Assembly: GCF_900143095.1 (NCBI RefSeq)
Contig: NZ_FRDA01000005.1
Location: 62,001-126,000, forward strand
Direction of reading: 5' to 3'
Origin: Pseudomonas asturiensis
GTDB lineage: Bacteria; Pseudomonadota; Gammaproteobacteria; Pseudomonadales; Pseudomonadaceae
DNA: 64,000 nucleotides
A model generated the notes under the pieces. It worked only from the letters and a program-made list of their open reading frames with translations, ran no database searches and was not told where the DNA came from. Within the stretch, counting starts at the first letter, position 1. The number at the start of each line of letters is the position of its first letter. The translations under genes were made by a program, and so were the position numbers. This document shows positions 37,650-48,652 of this stretch, one piece after another.

Positions 37650-38726
37650 ATGCGCGATCGACTGTTGGCTGCGGAGAAGGTAAAGGCCATCGATTGGCGA
37701 GATGACGCTCTGTACCTGCTGGATCAGCGGGTGCTGCCGTTCGAGGAAACCTGGCACGCCTACACCACGGCGGCCGGCGTGGCCGAGGCCATTCGTTCGA
37801 TGGTCGTGCGCGGTGCGCCAGCCATCGGTATCAGTGCTGCGTATGGCGTGGTGCTGGGTGCCCGGGCACGGATTGCGGCAGGCGGTGACTGGCGCCAGGC
37901 ACTGGAAGTGGATTTCGCGCAGCTTGCGGATTCGCGCCCTACGGCGGTCAACCTGTTCTGGGCCCTGAACCGGATGCGTGACCGCCTGAAGCGCATCAAG
38001 GCGACTGACGATCCGCTGGCGATTCTGCAAGCCGAAGCCGTGGCCATTCACCTCAGTGACCGCGAAGCCAACCTGACCATGGCGCAGCTCGGTGCCGACC
38101 TGATCCGCAAGCATCAAGGCAACCTGCAGACCGTGCTGACCCACTGCAATACAGGCGCGCTGGCCACCGGCGGCTTTGGTACGGCATTGGGTGTGATTCG
38201 CGCCGCGCATCTGGAAGGCATGATCGAGCGGGTCTACGCCGACGAAACGCGGCCCTGGCTGCAGGGTTCCCGGCTGACCGCCTGGGAGCTGGCCAACGAG
38301 GGCATTCCCGTGACCCTGAACGCGGACTCCGCTGCGGCCCACCTGATGCGCACCAAGGGCATCACCTGGGTCATCGTTGGCGCCGACCGCATCACGGCCA
38401 ATGGCGACGTGGCGAACAAGATCGGTACGTATCAACTGGCGGTCGCTGCCATGCACCACGGCGTGCGTTTCATGGTGGTCGCGCCGAGTTCGACCATCGA
38501 CATGGAAATGGCCAGTGGCGAAGACATCGTCATTGAGGAGCGCGACGGTCGTGAGCTGCTCGAGGTGGGCGGCCAGCGGGTCGGTGCCGATATCGATGCG
38601 TTCAATCCAGTATTCGATGTGACGCCTGCGGACCTGATCGATGCCATCGTGACCGAGAAGGGGATTGTCGAGCGTCCCGATACCGCCAAGATGGCCCAGT
38701 TGATGAGCCGCAAACACCTCCACTGA
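37650..38726 (+). CDS. mtnA: Methylthioribose-1-phosphate isomerase
   Basis: MtnA turns methylthioribose-1-P into methylthioribulose-1-P in methionine salvage. The 358-residue eIF2B-like protein has [33 protein letters not shown] with the catalytic Cys, [10 protein letters not shown], and [22 protein letters not shown] 37650 has GGAG at a good distance; ATG 37638 is an alternative. Confidence 0.95.
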   Translation: MRDRLLAAEKVKAIDWRDDALYLLDQRVLPFEETWHAYTTAAGVAEAIRSMVVRGAPAIGISAAYGVVLGARARIAAGGDWRQALEVDFAQLADSRPTAVNLFWALNRMRDRLKRIKATDDPLAILQAEAVAIHLSDREANLTMAQLGADLIRKHQGNLQTVLTHCNTGALATGGFGTALGVIRAAHLEGMIERVYADETRPWLQGSRLTAWELANEGIPVTLNADSAAAHLMRTKGITWVIVGADRITANGDVANKIGTYQLAVAAMHHGVRFMVVAPSSTIDMEMASGEDIVIEERDGRELLEVGGQRVGADIDAFNPVFDVTPADLIDAIVTEKGIVERPDTAKMAQLMSRKHLH

Positions 38727-39029
38727 GGTTTTATGCTCGCTTGGGGTTAGTGATGTGTCGCGGCTGAACGGGCCTGTAAGCGCCTCTCAGGCGTCCTGCG
38801 CGCACATGGCTCGTTTTCAGCGCTTGCAAAGGATGTGAGCACCTCGGCGATTGTGGTAACATCCGGCGGTTTCCAGAGGCGCTATTTACAGGTGCCCACA
38901 CTGCGCAGATCCAAGGCTTAACTCATTGATTTGTCGTAAGTCGTTGCCCCGCACCTGCTGGCAACGGCGAGCTTCGTTTACCCCGAATGGGTTTGCGAGG
39001 TTTCACCAGAAAAAGGAATCAGGCTTCTC
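38727..39029. other. gyrA upstream region
   Basis: This 303-base stretch has no gene. It must carry the gyrA promoter and leader; a TAACAT hexamer near 38857 could be a -10 element, but I find no good -35 match. Confidence 0.4.
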
Positions 39030-41813
39030 ATGGGCGAACTGGCCAAAGAAATCCTCCCGGTCAATATCGAAGACGAGCTGAAACAGTCCTACCTCGACTA
39101 CGCAATGAGCGTTATCGTCGGTCGAGCACTGCCCGATGCGCGCGATGGCTTGAAGCCCGTGCACCGGCGCGTGTTGTTCGCGATGAGCGAACTGGGTAAC
39201 GACTGGAACAAGCCGTACAAGAAATCCGCCCGTGTGGTTGGTGACGTGATCGGTAAGTACCACCCGCACGGCGACACGGCCGTGTACGACACCATCGTTC
39301 GTATGGCTCAGCCATTCTCGCTGCGTTACCTGCTGGTCGACGGCCAGGGCAACTTCGGTTCGGTCGACGGCGACAACGCGGCGGCCATGCGATACACCGA
39401 AGTGCGCATGACCAAGCTGGCTCACGAGCTGCTGGCCGACCTGCACAAGGAAACCGTTGACTGGGTGCCGAACTACGACGGCACCGAAATGATCCCCGCG
39501 GTCATGCCGACCCGTATTCCCAACCTGCTGGTCAACGGCTCCAGCGGTATCGCCGTGGGCATGGCGACCAACATTCCGCCGCACAACCTGGGCGAAGTCA
39601 TCGACGGTTGCCTGGCGCTGATCGACAACCCCGAGTTGACGGTCGACGAATTGATGCAGTACATCCCGGGCCCTGACTTCCCGACGGCCGCGATCATCAA
39701 CGGTCGCGCCGGCATCATCGAAGCCTATCGCACCGGCCGTGGCCGCATTTATATGCGTGCCCGCTCGATCGTCGAAGACATCGACAAGGTCGGTGGTCGT
39801 CAGCAGATCGTCATCACCGAATTGCCTTACCAGCTGAACAAGGCGCGTCTGATCGAAAAGATCGCCGAGCTGGTAAAAGAGAAAAAGCTCGAAGGCATCA
39901 CCGAGCTGCGCGACGAGTCCGACAAGGACGGTATGCGTGTGGTCATCGAGCTGCGTCGTGGCGAAGTGCCTGAGGTCATCCTCAATAACCTCTACGCCCA
40001 GACCCAGCTGCAGAGCGTGTTCGGCATCAACATCGTTGCGCTGATCGACGGCCGTCCGCGGATCCTGAACCTTAAGGACCTGCTGGAAGCTTTCGTTCGC
40101 CACCGTCGCGAAGTCGTCACCCGTCGCACCGTATTCGAACTGCGCAAGGCCCGCGAGCGCGGCCATATCCTTGAAGGTCAGGCGGTTGCGCTGTCCAACA
40201 TTGATCCGGTCATCGCCCTCATCAAGGCTTCGCCGACGCCTGCCGAAGCCAAGGAAGCGCTGATCAGCACGCCTTGGGAATCGAGCGCCGTGGTCGAGAT
40301 GGTCGAGCGCGCCGGGGCCGATTCGTGCCGTCCGGAGAACCTCGATCCTCAGTATGGTCTGCGCGACGGCAAGTATTTCCTGTCGCCGGAACAGGCTCAG
40401 GCCATTCTGGAGCTGCGTCTGCACCGTCTGACCGGTCTGGAGCACGAGAAGCTGCTGGGCGAGTATCAGGAAATCCTGACTCAGATCGGCGAGCTGATCC
40501 GCATCCTGAACAGCGCCGTCCGCCTGATGGAAGTCATCCGTGAAGAGCTGGAACTGATCCGCGCAGAATACGGCGATGCCCGTCGCACCGAGATTCTCGA
40601 TGCACGTCTGGACCTGACCCTGGGTGACCTGATCACCGAAGAAGAGCGCGTCGTGACCATTTCCCACGGCGGCTATGCCAAGACCCAACCTCTGGCGGTC
40701 TATCAGGCGCAGCGCCGTGGCGGCAAAGGCAAGTCGGCGACCGGTATCAAGGATGAGGACTACATTGCTCACCTGCTGGTTGCCAACAGCCACACCACGC
40801 TGTTGATGTTCTCCAGCAAGGGCAAGGTGTACTGGCTCAAGACCTACGAGATTCCGGAAGCGTCCCGCGCCGCCCGTGGTCGTCCGCTGGTCAACCTGCT
40901 GCCGCTGAGTGACGGCGAATACATCACCACCATGTTGCCGGTCGATCTGGAAGCCATGCGCAAGCGGGCTGACGAAGAAGGCGAAGCCCTCGAGGGCGAG
41001 CTGGACGACGCGCAGAACAGCGACGAGACCGAAGAAGAGCGCAAGGCACGCATCAAGGCTGCCGACAAGAAGAAGGCACCGTTCATCTTCATGTCCACGG
41101 CCAACGGTACGGTCAAGAAGACCCCGCTGGTGGCATTCAGCCGTCAGCGTAGCTCGGGCCTGATTGCGCTGGAACTGGACGAAGGCGATATCCTGATCTC
41201 CGCTGCCATCACCGATGGCGAGCAGGAAATCATGCTGTTCTCCGACGGCGGCAAGGTCACGCGCTTCAAGGAGTCCGACGTTCGTGCCATGGGCCGTACC
41301 GCTCGCGGTGTTCGCGGCATGCGTCTGCCGGAAGGCCAGAAGCTGATTTCCATGCTGATCCCGGAAGAGGGCAGCCAGATTCTGACCGCCTCCGAGCGCG
41401 GCTACGGCAAGCGAACGGCCATTTCCGAGTTCCCTGAGTACAAACGTGGCGGTCAGGGCGTGATCGCCATGGTCAGCAACGAGCGTAACGGTCGTCTGGT
41501 CGGTGCAGTCCAGGTGCTCGATGGTGAGGAAATCATGTTGATCTCCGACCAGGGCACCTTGGTGCGGACCCGCGTCGGCGAGGTCTCCAGCCTGGGTCGT
41601 AACACTCAAGGCGTCACCCTGATCAAGCTGGCCAGCGACGAGAAGCTGGTCGGTCTGGAGCGTGTTCAGGAGCCATCTGAAGTTGAAGGCGAAGAGCTGC
41701 TTGAAGGCGAAGAGGGCGTAGAGGCTCTGATCGCTGACGCCTCTGAACCTGGCGAAGCCGGTGACGAGCTGCAAATCGACGCTGCATCGGATGACGATGA
41801 ATCGCAGGACTAA
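39030..41813 (+). CDS. gyrA: DNA gyrase subunit A
   Basis: The 927-residue breakage-reunion subunit of DNA gyrase. The catalytic Tyr is in [10 protein letters not shown], and the quinolone-resistance region reads [20 protein letters not shown], with Thr83 and Asp87 as in drug-sensitive Pseudomonas. The C-terminal domain holds the GyrA box QRRGGKGK and beta-pinwheel repeats, interrupted by a highly charged insert (around residues 645-685, [16 protein letters not shown] and a Lys-rich stretch) and ended by an acidic tail. It heads the serC-pheA-tyrA-cmk-rpsA run. Confidence 0.98.
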   Translation: MGELAKEILPVNIEDELKQSYLDYAMSVIVGRALPDARDGLKPVHRRVLFAMSELGNDWNKPYKKSARVVGDVIGKYHPHGDTAVYDTIVRMAQPFSLRYLLVDGQGNFGSVDGDNAAAMRYTEVRMTKLAHELLADLHKETVDWVPNYDGTEMIPAVMPTRIPNLLVNGSSGIAVGMATNIPPHNLGEVIDGCLALIDNPELTVDELMQYIPGPDFPTAAIINGRAGIIEAYRTGRGRIYMRARSIVEDIDKVGGRQQIVITELPYQLNKARLIEKIAELVKEKKLEGITELRDESDKDGMRVVIELRRGEVPEVILNNLYAQTQLQSVFGINIVALIDGRPRILNLKDLLEAFVRHRREVVTRRTVFELRKARERGHILEGQAVALSNIDPVIALIKASPTPAEAKEALISTPWESSAVVEMVERAGADSCRPENLDPQYGLRDGKYFLSPEQAQAILELRLHRLTGLEHEKLLGEYQEILTQIGELIRILNSAVRLMEVIREELELIRAEYGDARRTEILDARLDLTLGDLITEEERVVTISHGGYAKTQPLAVYQAQRRGGKGKSATGIKDEDYIAHLLVANSHTTLLMFSSKGKVYWLKTYEIPEASRAARGRPLVNLLPLSDGEYITTMLPVDLEAMRKRADEEGEALEGELDDAQNSDETEEERKARIKAADKKKAPFIFMSTANGTVKKTPLVAFSRQRSSGLIALELDEGDILISAAITDGEQEIMLFSDGGKVTRFKESDVRAMGRTARGVRGMRLPEGQKLISMLIPEEGSQILTASERGYGKRTAISEFPEYKRGGQGVIAMVSNERNGRLVGAVQVLDGEEIMLISDQGTLVRTRVGEVSSLGRNTQGVTLIKLASDEKLVGLERVQEPSEVEGEELLEGEEGVEALIADASEPGEAGDELQIDAASDDDESQD

Positions 41814-42012
41814 TAAGCTGTAACGTAAATCAGGTAAGGGCTGGCTCGTCTGTGGGTGCATATGCATTTCAGACAAGTCCAGCCCTTGCGACATTCGGCC
41901 GGCGCTACGGACGATTCAGAATTTGCGCGCAAGCTGCCGGGCGTCTAGACGTCCCAGGCACGTTTCGGCAAGACAGTGCGTACAGACCCAAACGTATTTG
42001 ACGAGAGTGGAT

Positions 42013-43098
42013 ATGAGCAAGCGAGCCTTTAACTTCTGCGCAGGTCCTGCTGCGCTTCCTGAAGCTGTTCTGCTGCGTGCCCAGGCCGAACTCCTGGACT
42101 GGCACGGCAAGGGCCTGTCGGTCATGGAAATGAGCCATCGCAGCGATGAGTTCGTCTCCATCGCCACCAAGGCCGAACAGGATCTGCGCGACCTGCTGTC
42201 CATTCCCTCCAATTACAAAGTGCTGTTCCTGCAGGGCGGTGCCAGTCAGCAGTTCGCGCAGATTGCGTTGAACCTGTTGCCTGAAAACGGCAAGGCTGAC
42301 TACATCGATACGGGTATCTGGTCGCAGAAGGCGATTGAAGAGGCGTCGCGTTACGGCACGGTCAACGTGGCGGCCAGCGCCAAGCCTTACGATTACTTCG
42401 CTATTCCTGGTCAGAACGAGTGGAAGCTGTCCAAAGACGCGGCCTATGTTCATTACGCGCCGAACGAAACCATTGGTGGTCTGGAATTCAACTGGATTCC
42501 GGAAACCGGTGATGTGCCGCTGGTCGCTGACATGTCCTCGGACATCCTGTCGCGTCCTGTGGACATCTCCCGTTTCGGCATGATCTACGCCGGTGCCCAG
42601 AAGAACATTGGCCCGAGCGGCGTGGTCGTGGTGATCATCCGCGAAGACCTGCTGGGTCGCGCCCGCTCGCTGTGCCCGACCATGCTCAACTACAAGGTCG
42701 CGGCCGATAACGGCTCGATGTACAACACCCCGCCGACGCTGGCCTGGTACCTGTCGGGTCTGGTCTTCGAGTGGCTCAAGGAGCAGGGCGGCGTCGAGGC
42801 TATTGGCAAGCTCAATGACATCAAGCAGCGCACACTGTACGACTTCATTGACGCCAGCGAGCTGTACAGCAACCCGATCAACAAGCCGGACCGCTCCTGG
42901 ATGAACGTGCCGTTCCGCCTGGCCGATGATCGTCTGGACAAGCCATTCCTGGCGGGTGCCGACGCTGCCGGTCTGCTCAACCTCAAGGGCCATCGTTCGG
43001 TCGGTGGCATGCGCGCGTCCATCTATAACGCAGTGGACATCAATGCGGTCAACGCATTGGTGGCCTACATGAAAGATTTCGAGAAGGAGCACGGCTGA
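42013..43098 (+). CDS. serC: Phosphoserine aminotransferase
   Basis: SerC makes phosphoserine from 3-phosphohydroxypyruvate (and acts in pyridoxal phosphate synthesis). The 361-residue PLP enzyme begins FNFCAGPAALPEAVL, has the FLQGGASQQFAQIALNL block, and the Schiff-base Lys in YAGAQKNIGPSG. ATG 42013 gives the family N-terminus. Its stop overlaps pheA by one base (TGATG). Confidence 0.97.
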   Translation: MSKRAFNFCAGPAALPEAVLLRAQAELLDWHGKGLSVMEMSHRSDEFVSIATKAEQDLRDLLSIPSNYKVLFLQGGASQQFAQIALNLLPENGKADYIDTGIWSQKAIEEASRYGTVNVAASAKPYDYFAIPGQNEWKLSKDAAYVHYAPNETIGGLEFNWIPETGDVPLVADMSSDILSRPVDISRFGMIYAGAQKNIGPSGVVVVIIREDLLGRARSLCPTMLNYKVAADNGSMYNTPPTLAWYLSGLVFEWLKEQGGVEAIGKLNDIKQRTLYDFIDASELYSNPINKPDRSWMNVPFRLADDRLDKPFLAGADAAGLLNLKGHRSVGGMRASIYNAVDINAVNALVAYMKDFEKEHG

Positions 43099-44192
43099 TG
43101 TCCGAACAGGAACTCAAGGCGCTGCGCGTCCGCATCGACAGCCTGGACGAAAAGGTTCTGGAGCTGATCAGCGAGCGTGCCCGCTGTGCGCAGGAAGTCG
43201 CTCGGGTCAAGATGTCCTCCCTGGCGGAAGGTGAAGCGCCTGTGTTCTACCGCCCGGAGCGTGAGGCGGCAGTGCTCAAGCGTGTCATGGCGCGTAATCG
43301 CGGTCCCCTGAGTAACGAAGAGATGGCGCGTCTGTTTCGCGAAATCATGTCTTCCTGCCTGGCGCTCGAGCAGCCCTTGAAAGTCGCCTACCTGGGGCCT
43401 GAAGGCACCTTTACCCAGGCCGCGGCCATGAAACACTTCGGTCATGCGGTCATCAGTCTGCCCATGGCGGCTATCGATGAAGTGTTCCGGGAAGTGGTAG
43501 CCGGTGCCGTGAATTTTGGTGTCGTGCCGGTGGAAAACTCCACCGAAGGTGCGGTCAACCACACGCTCGACAGCTTTCTTGAACACGACATGGTCATCTG
43601 TGGCGAAGTCGAATTGCGTATTCACCACCACCTGCTGGTCGGTGAAAGCACCAAGACTGAAAGTATCTCGCGCATTTACTCCCACGCGCAGTCGTTGGCC
43701 CAGTGCCGCAAATGGCTGGATGCGCATTATCCGAACGTGGAGCGCGTCGCTGTTGCCAGCAACGCCGAAGCCGCCAAGCGCGTCAAGGGTGAGTGGAATT
43801 CCGCCGCCATTGCCGGTGACATGGCGGCCGGTCTTTATGGTCTGACGCGTCTGGCTGAAAAGATCGAAGACCGCCCGGACAACTCCACGCGTTTTCTCAT
43901 CATCGGCAACCAGGAAGTCCCGCCGACCGGCGACGACAAGACCTCGATCATCGTGTCGATGAGCAACAAGCCGGGGGCCTTGCACGAGCTGCTGGTGCCT
44001 TTCCACGAAAACGGCCTGGATTTGACGCGTATCGAAACCCGTCCGTCGCGTAGCGGAAAGTGGACCTACGTGTTTTTCATCGATTTCGTAGGGCATCACC
44101 AGGACCCACTGGTCAAGGCGGTGCTGGAGCAGATCAGTCATGAAGCCGTTGCCTTGAAGGTGCTGGGTTCCTACCCGAAAGCGGTTCTTTGA
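43098..44192 (+). CDS. pheA: Chorismate mutase / prephenate dehydratase (P-protein)
   Basis: The 364-residue bifunctional enzyme leads from chorismate to phenylpyruvate. The order is an AroQ chorismate mutase (residues 1-90, LRVRIDSLDEKVLELISERARCAQEV), a prephenate dehydratase (about 95-270, VAYLGPEGTFTQAAAMKHFG and VPVENSTEGAVNHTLD, with the STRFLIIG motif), and a C-terminal ACT domain (GALHELLVPFHENGLDLTRIETRPSR) for Phe feedback. All parts look intact. Confidence 0.97.
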   Translation: MSEQELKALRVRIDSLDEKVLELISERARCAQEVARVKMSSLAEGEAPVFYRPEREAAVLKRVMARNRGPLSNEEMARLFREIMSSCLALEQPLKVAYLGPEGTFTQAAAMKHFGHAVISLPMAAIDEVFREVVAGAVNFGVVPVENSTEGAVNHTLDSFLEHDMVICGEVELRIHHHLLVGESTKTESISRIYSHAQSLAQCRKWLDAHYPNVERVAVASNAEAAKRVKGEWNSAAIAGDMAAGLYGLTRLAEKIEDRPDNSTRFLIIGNQEVPPTGDDKTSIIVSMSNKPGALHELLVPFHENGLDLTRIETRPSRSGKWTYVFFIDFVGHHQDPLVKAVLEQISHEAVALKVLGSYPKAVL

Positions 44193-44203
44193 AGGGGCGT
44201 TAC

Positions 44204-44266
44204 ATGAGTGGTCATTTTTTCGTCCTGATGGGCTGCGAAGGCTTGAAGGGTTTTGCGCGTGGTTGA
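44204..44266 (+). pseudogene. hisC2: 20-codon in-frame remnant of hisC2
   Basis: In other pseudomonads hisC2 (histidinol-phosphate/aromatic aminotransferase) sits between pheA and tyrA. Here only 66 bases separate the pheA stop from the tyrA start. They hold a ribosome site (GGGG), ATG 44204 and a 20-codon frame starting MSGHFF and ending GLKGFARG, closing at TGA 44264-44266. From memory, HisC2 starts MS(G/A)xFL and ends in LxKxxARG, and its stop overlaps the tyrA start just as here. This suggests an in-frame deletion of almost the whole gene. Confidence 0.6.
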
Positions 44267-45863
44267 GGTCAGCTCAAAGCAAGCGAGCGGCCCGATCGTC
44301 GGACGCCTGGTGGTCGTGGGACTCGGCCTGATCGGCGGCTCCTTTGCCAAAGGGGTGCGTGAGAGCGGCCTGTGCCGTGAAGTGGTCGGCGTCGACCTTG
44401 ATCCTCAATCACGCAAGCTGGCAGTTGAGTTGGGGGTCGTGGATCGCTGTGAAGAGGATCTGGCGGCGGCGTGCTGCGGTGCCGATGTGATTCAGTTGGC
44501 GGTCCCGATTCTGGCGATGGAAAAGCTGCTGGCATTGCTGGCACCTCTTGAGCTGGGTAACGCGGTACTGACCGATGTCGGCAGCGCCAAGGGCAATGTG
44601 GTTCGCGCGGCTTGCCAGGCGTTTGGCGGCATGCCGTCGCGCTTCGTTCCCGGGCATCCGATTGCGGGCTCGGAGCAGAGCGGTGTAGAAGCCTCCAACG
44701 CTGCGCTGTTTCGCAGGCACAAGGTCATTCTGACGCCTTTGGCCGAAACCGACCCGGATGCTGTGGCCCTGGTTGATCGACTGTGGTCGGAGCTGGGCGC
44801 TGATGTCGAGCACATGCAGGTCGAGCGTCACGATGAGGTACTGGCCGCTACCAGCCACCTGCCGCACCTGCTGGCATTCGGTCTGGTCGATTCGTTGGCA
44901 AAACGTAATGAAAATCTGGAAATATTCAGGTACGCCGCCGGCGGTTTCCGTGATTTCACGCGTATTGCCGGTAGTGATCCGGTCATGTGGCATGACATTT
45001 TTCTCGCCAATCGCGAGGCGGTATTGCGCACGCTCGATACGTTTCGCAGCGACCTCGATGCCCTGCGTGACGCAGTCGATGCGGGTGACGGTGCTCAGTT
45101 GCTGAAAGTGTTCACCCGTGCCCGCGCTGCGCGCGAACATTTCGGTCGCATCCTGGCGCTCAGGGCGCACGTCGAGCCCAGGGGTGTCGACGCGTCCAAT
45201 GGCCAGGCGGCGGTCGGTGGCAACGTCAGTCATCGCATTGGCGGGCCTGTGGATATCGCTTCTGCGGCACTTTTCATGGTTGCGGCGTCCATCAGTGCAG
45301 ATTCGGATCTGCTGCTCGAAGGCGTCAGCATGGACGCTGCGTGCGTGGGCGTGATCGATATTCTGCGCCTGATGGGCGGCGATATCGTGTTGCATGCCGC
45401 TCGCGAAGAAGGCGGTGGGCCTGTTGCAGATGTTCAGGTACGCAGCGCGCGGCTCAAGGGTGTCGACATTCCCGAAGCGCTGGTTCCACTGGCCATTGAT
45501 GAATTTCCGGTGCTCTGTATTGCAGCAGCCTGCGCGCAAGGGCGTACCATTCTGCGCGGGGCTCAGGAGTTGCGCGGCACGGAGCTTGAAGTCGTGCGGG
45601 TGGTGGCTGATGGCTTGCTGGCACTGGGTATCGAGGTTGAAGTTGCGCCGGACGGCATCATCGTCGAAGGCGGCGTGCTGAGTGGTGGCAACATTGATGT
45701 GCGTGGCAATCAGCGGATTGCCATGGCGTTCGGCGTGGCGTCATTGCGGGCGTCTGCTCCTGTTCATGTTCACGATCACGCGCATTTTGCTCCATCGTTT
45801 TCCAATTTTCTGGCGCTGTGCGCTCAAGTCGGCCTGCATGTAGCGCAAGAGGACATAAAGTGA
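44259..45863 (+). CDS. tyrA: Prephenate dehydrogenase fused to a reduced EPSP-synthase domain
   Basis: Residues 1-300 form an intact prephenate dehydrogenase: NAD loop [24 protein letters not shown], the catalytic His region [14 protein letters not shown] and [14 protein letters not shown]. Residues about 328-534 match only the second part of EPSP synthase (AroA). The stretch that would hold the KSxSxR, LGNSGT and SSQ-type motifs is absent, K-E-x-D-R is replaced by T441-E-L-E-V445, and D-H-R by N484-Q-R486; the Asp of IDEFP (D414) is kept. Usual fusions are near 740-750 residues, against 534 here. Tyrosine-branch activity is likely, EPSP synthase activity unlikely. GTG 44259 (or TTG 44253) is the start. 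Confidence 0.85.
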   Translation: MVEVSSKQASGPIVGRLVVVGLGLIGGSFAKGVRESGLCREVVGVDLDPQSRKLAVELGVVDRCEEDLAAACCGADVIQLAVPILAMEKLLALLAPLELGNAVLTDVGSAKGNVVRAACQAFGGMPSRFVPGHPIAGSEQSGVEASNAALFRRHKVILTPLAETDPDAVALVDRLWSELGADVEHMQVERHDEVLAATSHLPHLLAFGLVDSLAKRNENLEIFRYAAGGFRDFTRIAGSDPVMWHDIFLANREAVLRTLDTFRSDLDALRDAVDAGDGAQLLKVFTRARAAREHFGRILALRAHVEPRGVDASNGQAAVGGNVSHRIGGPVDIASAALFMVAASISADSDLLLEGVSMDAACVGVIDILRLMGGDIVLHAAREEGGGPVADVQVRSARLKGVDIPEALVPLAIDEFPVLCIAAACAQGRTILRGAQELRGTELEVVRVVADGLLALGIEVEVAPDGIIVEGGVLSGGNIDVRGNQRIAMAFGVASLRASAPVHVHDHAHFAPSFSNFLALCAQVGLHVAQEDIK

Positions 45864-46549
45864 AGATCAAAGCACCTGTTATAACCATCGACGGACCCAG
45901 CGGCTCCGGGAAGGGCACCGTGGCCGGATTGTTGGCCAGAAAGCTGGGCTGGTGCCTGCTCGATTCGGGCGCGCTGTATCGCCTGCTGGCATTTGCAGCG
46001 CGCAATCATGGCGTCGATCTGACCAATGAAGAGGCGCTCAAGCTCCTGGCTGCGCACCTCGACGTGCAGTTTGAAGCGTCGGCGGCAGGGCAGGGTCAGC
46101 GCATTGTTCTTGAAGGCGAAGACGTGACTCACGCCATTCGCAACGAGCAGGTTGGCAGCGGCGCCTCGCAAGTGGCTTCGTTGCCAGCGGTGCGTGATGC
46201 GCTGCTGCAACGCCAGCGCGCGTTTCAGGAAGAACCGGGCCTCGTGGCGGATGGCCGCGACATGGGTACCGTGGTTTTCCCTGATGCACCCTTGAAGATT
46301 TTTCTGACGGCCAGCGCCGAGGAGCGTGCGCGTCGTCGTTACTTGCAGTTGAAGGCCAAGGGCGATGATGTTAGTCTGTCGAGTCTGCTAGATGAGATAA
46401 GTGCACGCGACGAGCGTGACACCCAGCGAGCGGTAGCCCCGCTCAAGCCGGCGCACGACGCCATACAGCTGGATTCCACCGAATTGTCCATCGAGCAGGT
46501 GCTGGAACGCATCCTGAGTGAAGTCGCCCTGCGCGATATCGCCGGATGA
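45860..46549 (+). CDS. cmk: Cytidylate kinase
   Basis: Cmk phosphorylates CMP and dCMP. The 229-residue protein has the P-loop [61 protein letters not shown], and the C-terminal [16 protein letters not shown]. The GTG 45860 start overlaps the upstream stop by 4 bases (GTGA), with AAGAGG before it. Confidence 0.95.
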   Translation: MKIKAPVITIDGPSGSGKGTVAGLLARKLGWCLLDSGALYRLLAFAARNHGVDLTNEEALKLLAAHLDVQFEASAAGQGQRIVLEGEDVTHAIRNEQVGSGASQVASLPAVRDALLQRQRAFQEEPGLVADGRDMGTVVFPDAPLKIFLTASAEERARRRYLQLKAKGDDVSLSSLLDEISARDERDTQRAVAPLKPAHDAIQLDSTELSIEQVLERILSEVALRDIAG

Positions 46550-46615
46550 TCAAGGAGCTGTGCAGGAGACCAGACCCCGTCCTGCAAGCTTCCTTTTATA
46601 TGAACGAAACCCACG

Positions 46616-46646
46616 TTGTCTGGAGCGTGGCAGATGGGCGTATCCT
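46616..46646 (+). promoter_or_regulatory. Possible rpsA promoter
   Basis: TTGTCT (46616-46621) and TATCCT (46641-46646) resemble -35 and -10 hexamers, with a slightly long 19-base spacer, 26 bases ahead of the rpsA start. rpsA usually has its own promoter in addition to read-through from cmk. Weak evidence. Confidence 0.3.
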
Positions 46647-46671
46647 TCGCCCTTGATCAACAGGAATTAAA

Positions 46672-48357
46672 ATGAGCGAAAGCTTTGCAGAACTTTTTGA
46701 AGAAAGCCTAAAAACCCTGAACCTTCAGCCGGGCGCAATCATTACCGGTATCGTTGTCGACATCGACGGCGATTGGGTAACTGTACACGCTGGCCTGAAG
46801 TCCGAGGGCGTCATCCCGCTCGAGCAGTTCTACAACGACGCTGGCGAGCTGACCATCAAGGTCGGTGACGAAGTGCACGTTGCGCTCGACGCGGTCGAAG
46901 ACGGCTTTGGCGAAACCAAGCTGTCCCGCGAAAAAGCCAAGCGCGCTGAGTGCTGGATTGTTCTGGAAGCAGCTTTCGCAGCTGAAGAAGTGGTCAAGGG
47001 CGTTATCAACGGTAAGGTTAAAGGCGGCTTCACTGTCGACGTTAACGGCATCCGTGCGTTCCTGCCTGGTTCTCTGGTTGACGTTCGCCCTGTGCGCGAC
47101 ACGACTCACCTGGAAGGCAAAGAGCTCGAGTTCAAGGTCATCAAGCTGGACCAGAAGCGCAACAACGTTGTCGTTTCCCGTCGCAGTGTCCTGGAAGCCG
47201 AGAACAGTGCCGAGCGCGAAGCTCTGCTCGAGTCCCTGCAGGAAGGTCAACAAGTCAAAGGTATCGTCAAGAACCTCACCGATTACGGCGCATTCGTCGA
47301 TCTGGGTGGCGTCGATGGCCTGCTGCACATCACCGACATGGCCTGGAAGCGCATCAAGCATCCATCGGAAATCGTCAACGTTGGCGATGAGATTGATGTA
47401 AAAGTCCTGAAGTACGATCGCGAGCGCAATCGTGTTTCCCTGGGCCTGAAGCAACTGGGCGAAGACCCATGGGTTGCTATCAAGGCTCGTTACCCGGAAG
47501 GCACTCGCGTCACCGCGCGTGTTACCAACCTGACCGACTACGGCTGCTTCGCAGAGCTGGAAGAAGGCGTGGAAGGCCTGGTACACGTTTCCGAAATGGA
47601 CTGGACCAACAAGAACATCCACCCATCGAAAGTCGTTCAGGTTGGCGATGAAGTGGAAGTCATGGTTCTGGACATCGACGAAGAGCGTCGTCGTATCTCC
47701 CTTGGCATCAAGCAGTGCAAATCTAACCCGTGGGAAGATTTCTCTGGCCAGTTCAACAAGGGCGACAAGATCTCCGGCACCATCAAGTCGATCACCGATT
47801 TCGGTATCTTCATTGGTCTGGACGGCGGCATCGACGGTCTGGTTCACCTGTCCGACATCTCCTGGAACGAAGTGGGCGAAGAAGCCGTACGTCGTTTCAA
47901 GAAGGGCGACGAGCTCGACACTGTGATCCTGTCTGTTGATCCAGAGCGTGAGCGCATCTCGCTGGGTATCAAGCAGCTGGAAAGCGATCCGTTCTCCGAG
48001 TACGTCACTGTCAATGACAAAGGCGCAATCGTCCGCGGTATCGTTAAAGAAGTTGACGCCAAAGGCGCCATCATCACTCTGGCCGACGACATCGAAGCGA
48101 CCCTCAAAGCCTCCGAAATCAGCCGTGACCGCGTTGAAGATGCGCGTAACGTTCTGAAAGAAGGCGAAGAGATCGAAGCCAAGATCATCAGCGTTGACCG
48201 CAAGAGCCGCGTAATCAGCTTGTCCATCAAGTCGAAAGACGTTGAAGACGAGAAAGAAGCGATTCAGAGCCTGCGTAGCAAGCCTGAAACTGCTGAAAGC
48301 ACTGGTCCTACCACCATTGGTGACCTGCTGCGCGCGCAGATGGAAAAACAGAACTAA
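46672..48357 (+). CDS. rpsA: 30S ribosomal protein S1
   Basis: The 561-residue protein carries six S1 (OB-fold) domains: the first two bind the ribosome (starting [26 protein letters not shown]), the last four bind mRNA (repeated [31 protein letters not shown] cores). It starts ATG 46672 after AGGAAT. A terminator follows. In many proteobacteria S1 represses its own translation through the leader. Confidence 0.98.
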   Translation: MSESFAELFEESLKTLNLQPGAIITGIVVDIDGDWVTVHAGLKSEGVIPLEQFYNDAGELTIKVGDEVHVALDAVEDGFGETKLSREKAKRAECWIVLEAAFAAEEVVKGVINGKVKGGFTVDVNGIRAFLPGSLVDVRPVRDTTHLEGKELEFKVIKLDQKRNNVVVSRRSVLEAENSAEREALLESLQEGQQVKGIVKNLTDYGAFVDLGGVDGLLHITDMAWKRIKHPSEIVNVGDEIDVKVLKYDRERNRVSLGLKQLGEDPWVAIKARYPEGTRVTARVTNLTDYGCFAELEEGVEGLVHVSEMDWTNKNIHPSKVVQVGDEVEVMVLDIDEERRRISLGIKQCKSNPWEDFSGQFNKGDKISGTIKSITDFGIFIGLDGGIDGLVHLSDISWNEVGEEAVRRFKKGDELDTVILSVDPERERISLGIKQLESDPFSEYVTVNDKGAIVRGIVKEVDAKGAIITLADDIEATLKASEISRDRVEDARNVLKEGEEIEAKIISVDRKSRVISLSIKSKDVEDEKEAIQSLRSKPETAESTGPTTIGDLLRAQMEKQN

Positions 48358-48372
48358 GTTCTGCTTGACCAT

Positions 48373-48402
48373 AAAAAGGGCGACTTCGGTCGCCCTTTTT
48401 TA
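48373..48402 (+). terminator. Terminator of rpsA
   Basis: Arms AAAAAGGGCGAC and GTCGCCCTTTTTT pair around TTCG, a classic stable tetraloop, with a T run. It begins 15 bases after the rpsA stop. Confidence 0.92.
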
Positions 48403-48652
48403 CGTCTTGTTTTTAAGCCTTTCCAGCCCACGGCTGAACCCGAAAAACGTCTCCAGCGACCTCTCAGGCCGCGTCCTTCTTGTGTTCTCGTCAATCCCTA
48501 TGCTGTACCTGTCAGGTGTCATACGCACGTCATGCGTTCGTGAGCCGTTGACACGGCTTCACATAAGTCAAGAGATGGGCTGTTCAAATTCATCCGGCCA
48601 TGCTAAAACCTTCGGAGCGCTGACCTAGCTGCTTGAAAAAGAAGGGAAAAAT

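Noticed and set aside
39003-41894. A 963-codon open frame antisense to gyrA
   Set aside because: Explained by the strong codon bias of gyrA on the other strand; low-complexity His/Gln/Asp-rich product and no ribosome site.
46708-48372. A 554-codon open frame antisense to rpsA
   Set aside because: Same effect of biased codons in a highly expressed gene; product has no recognisable domain.
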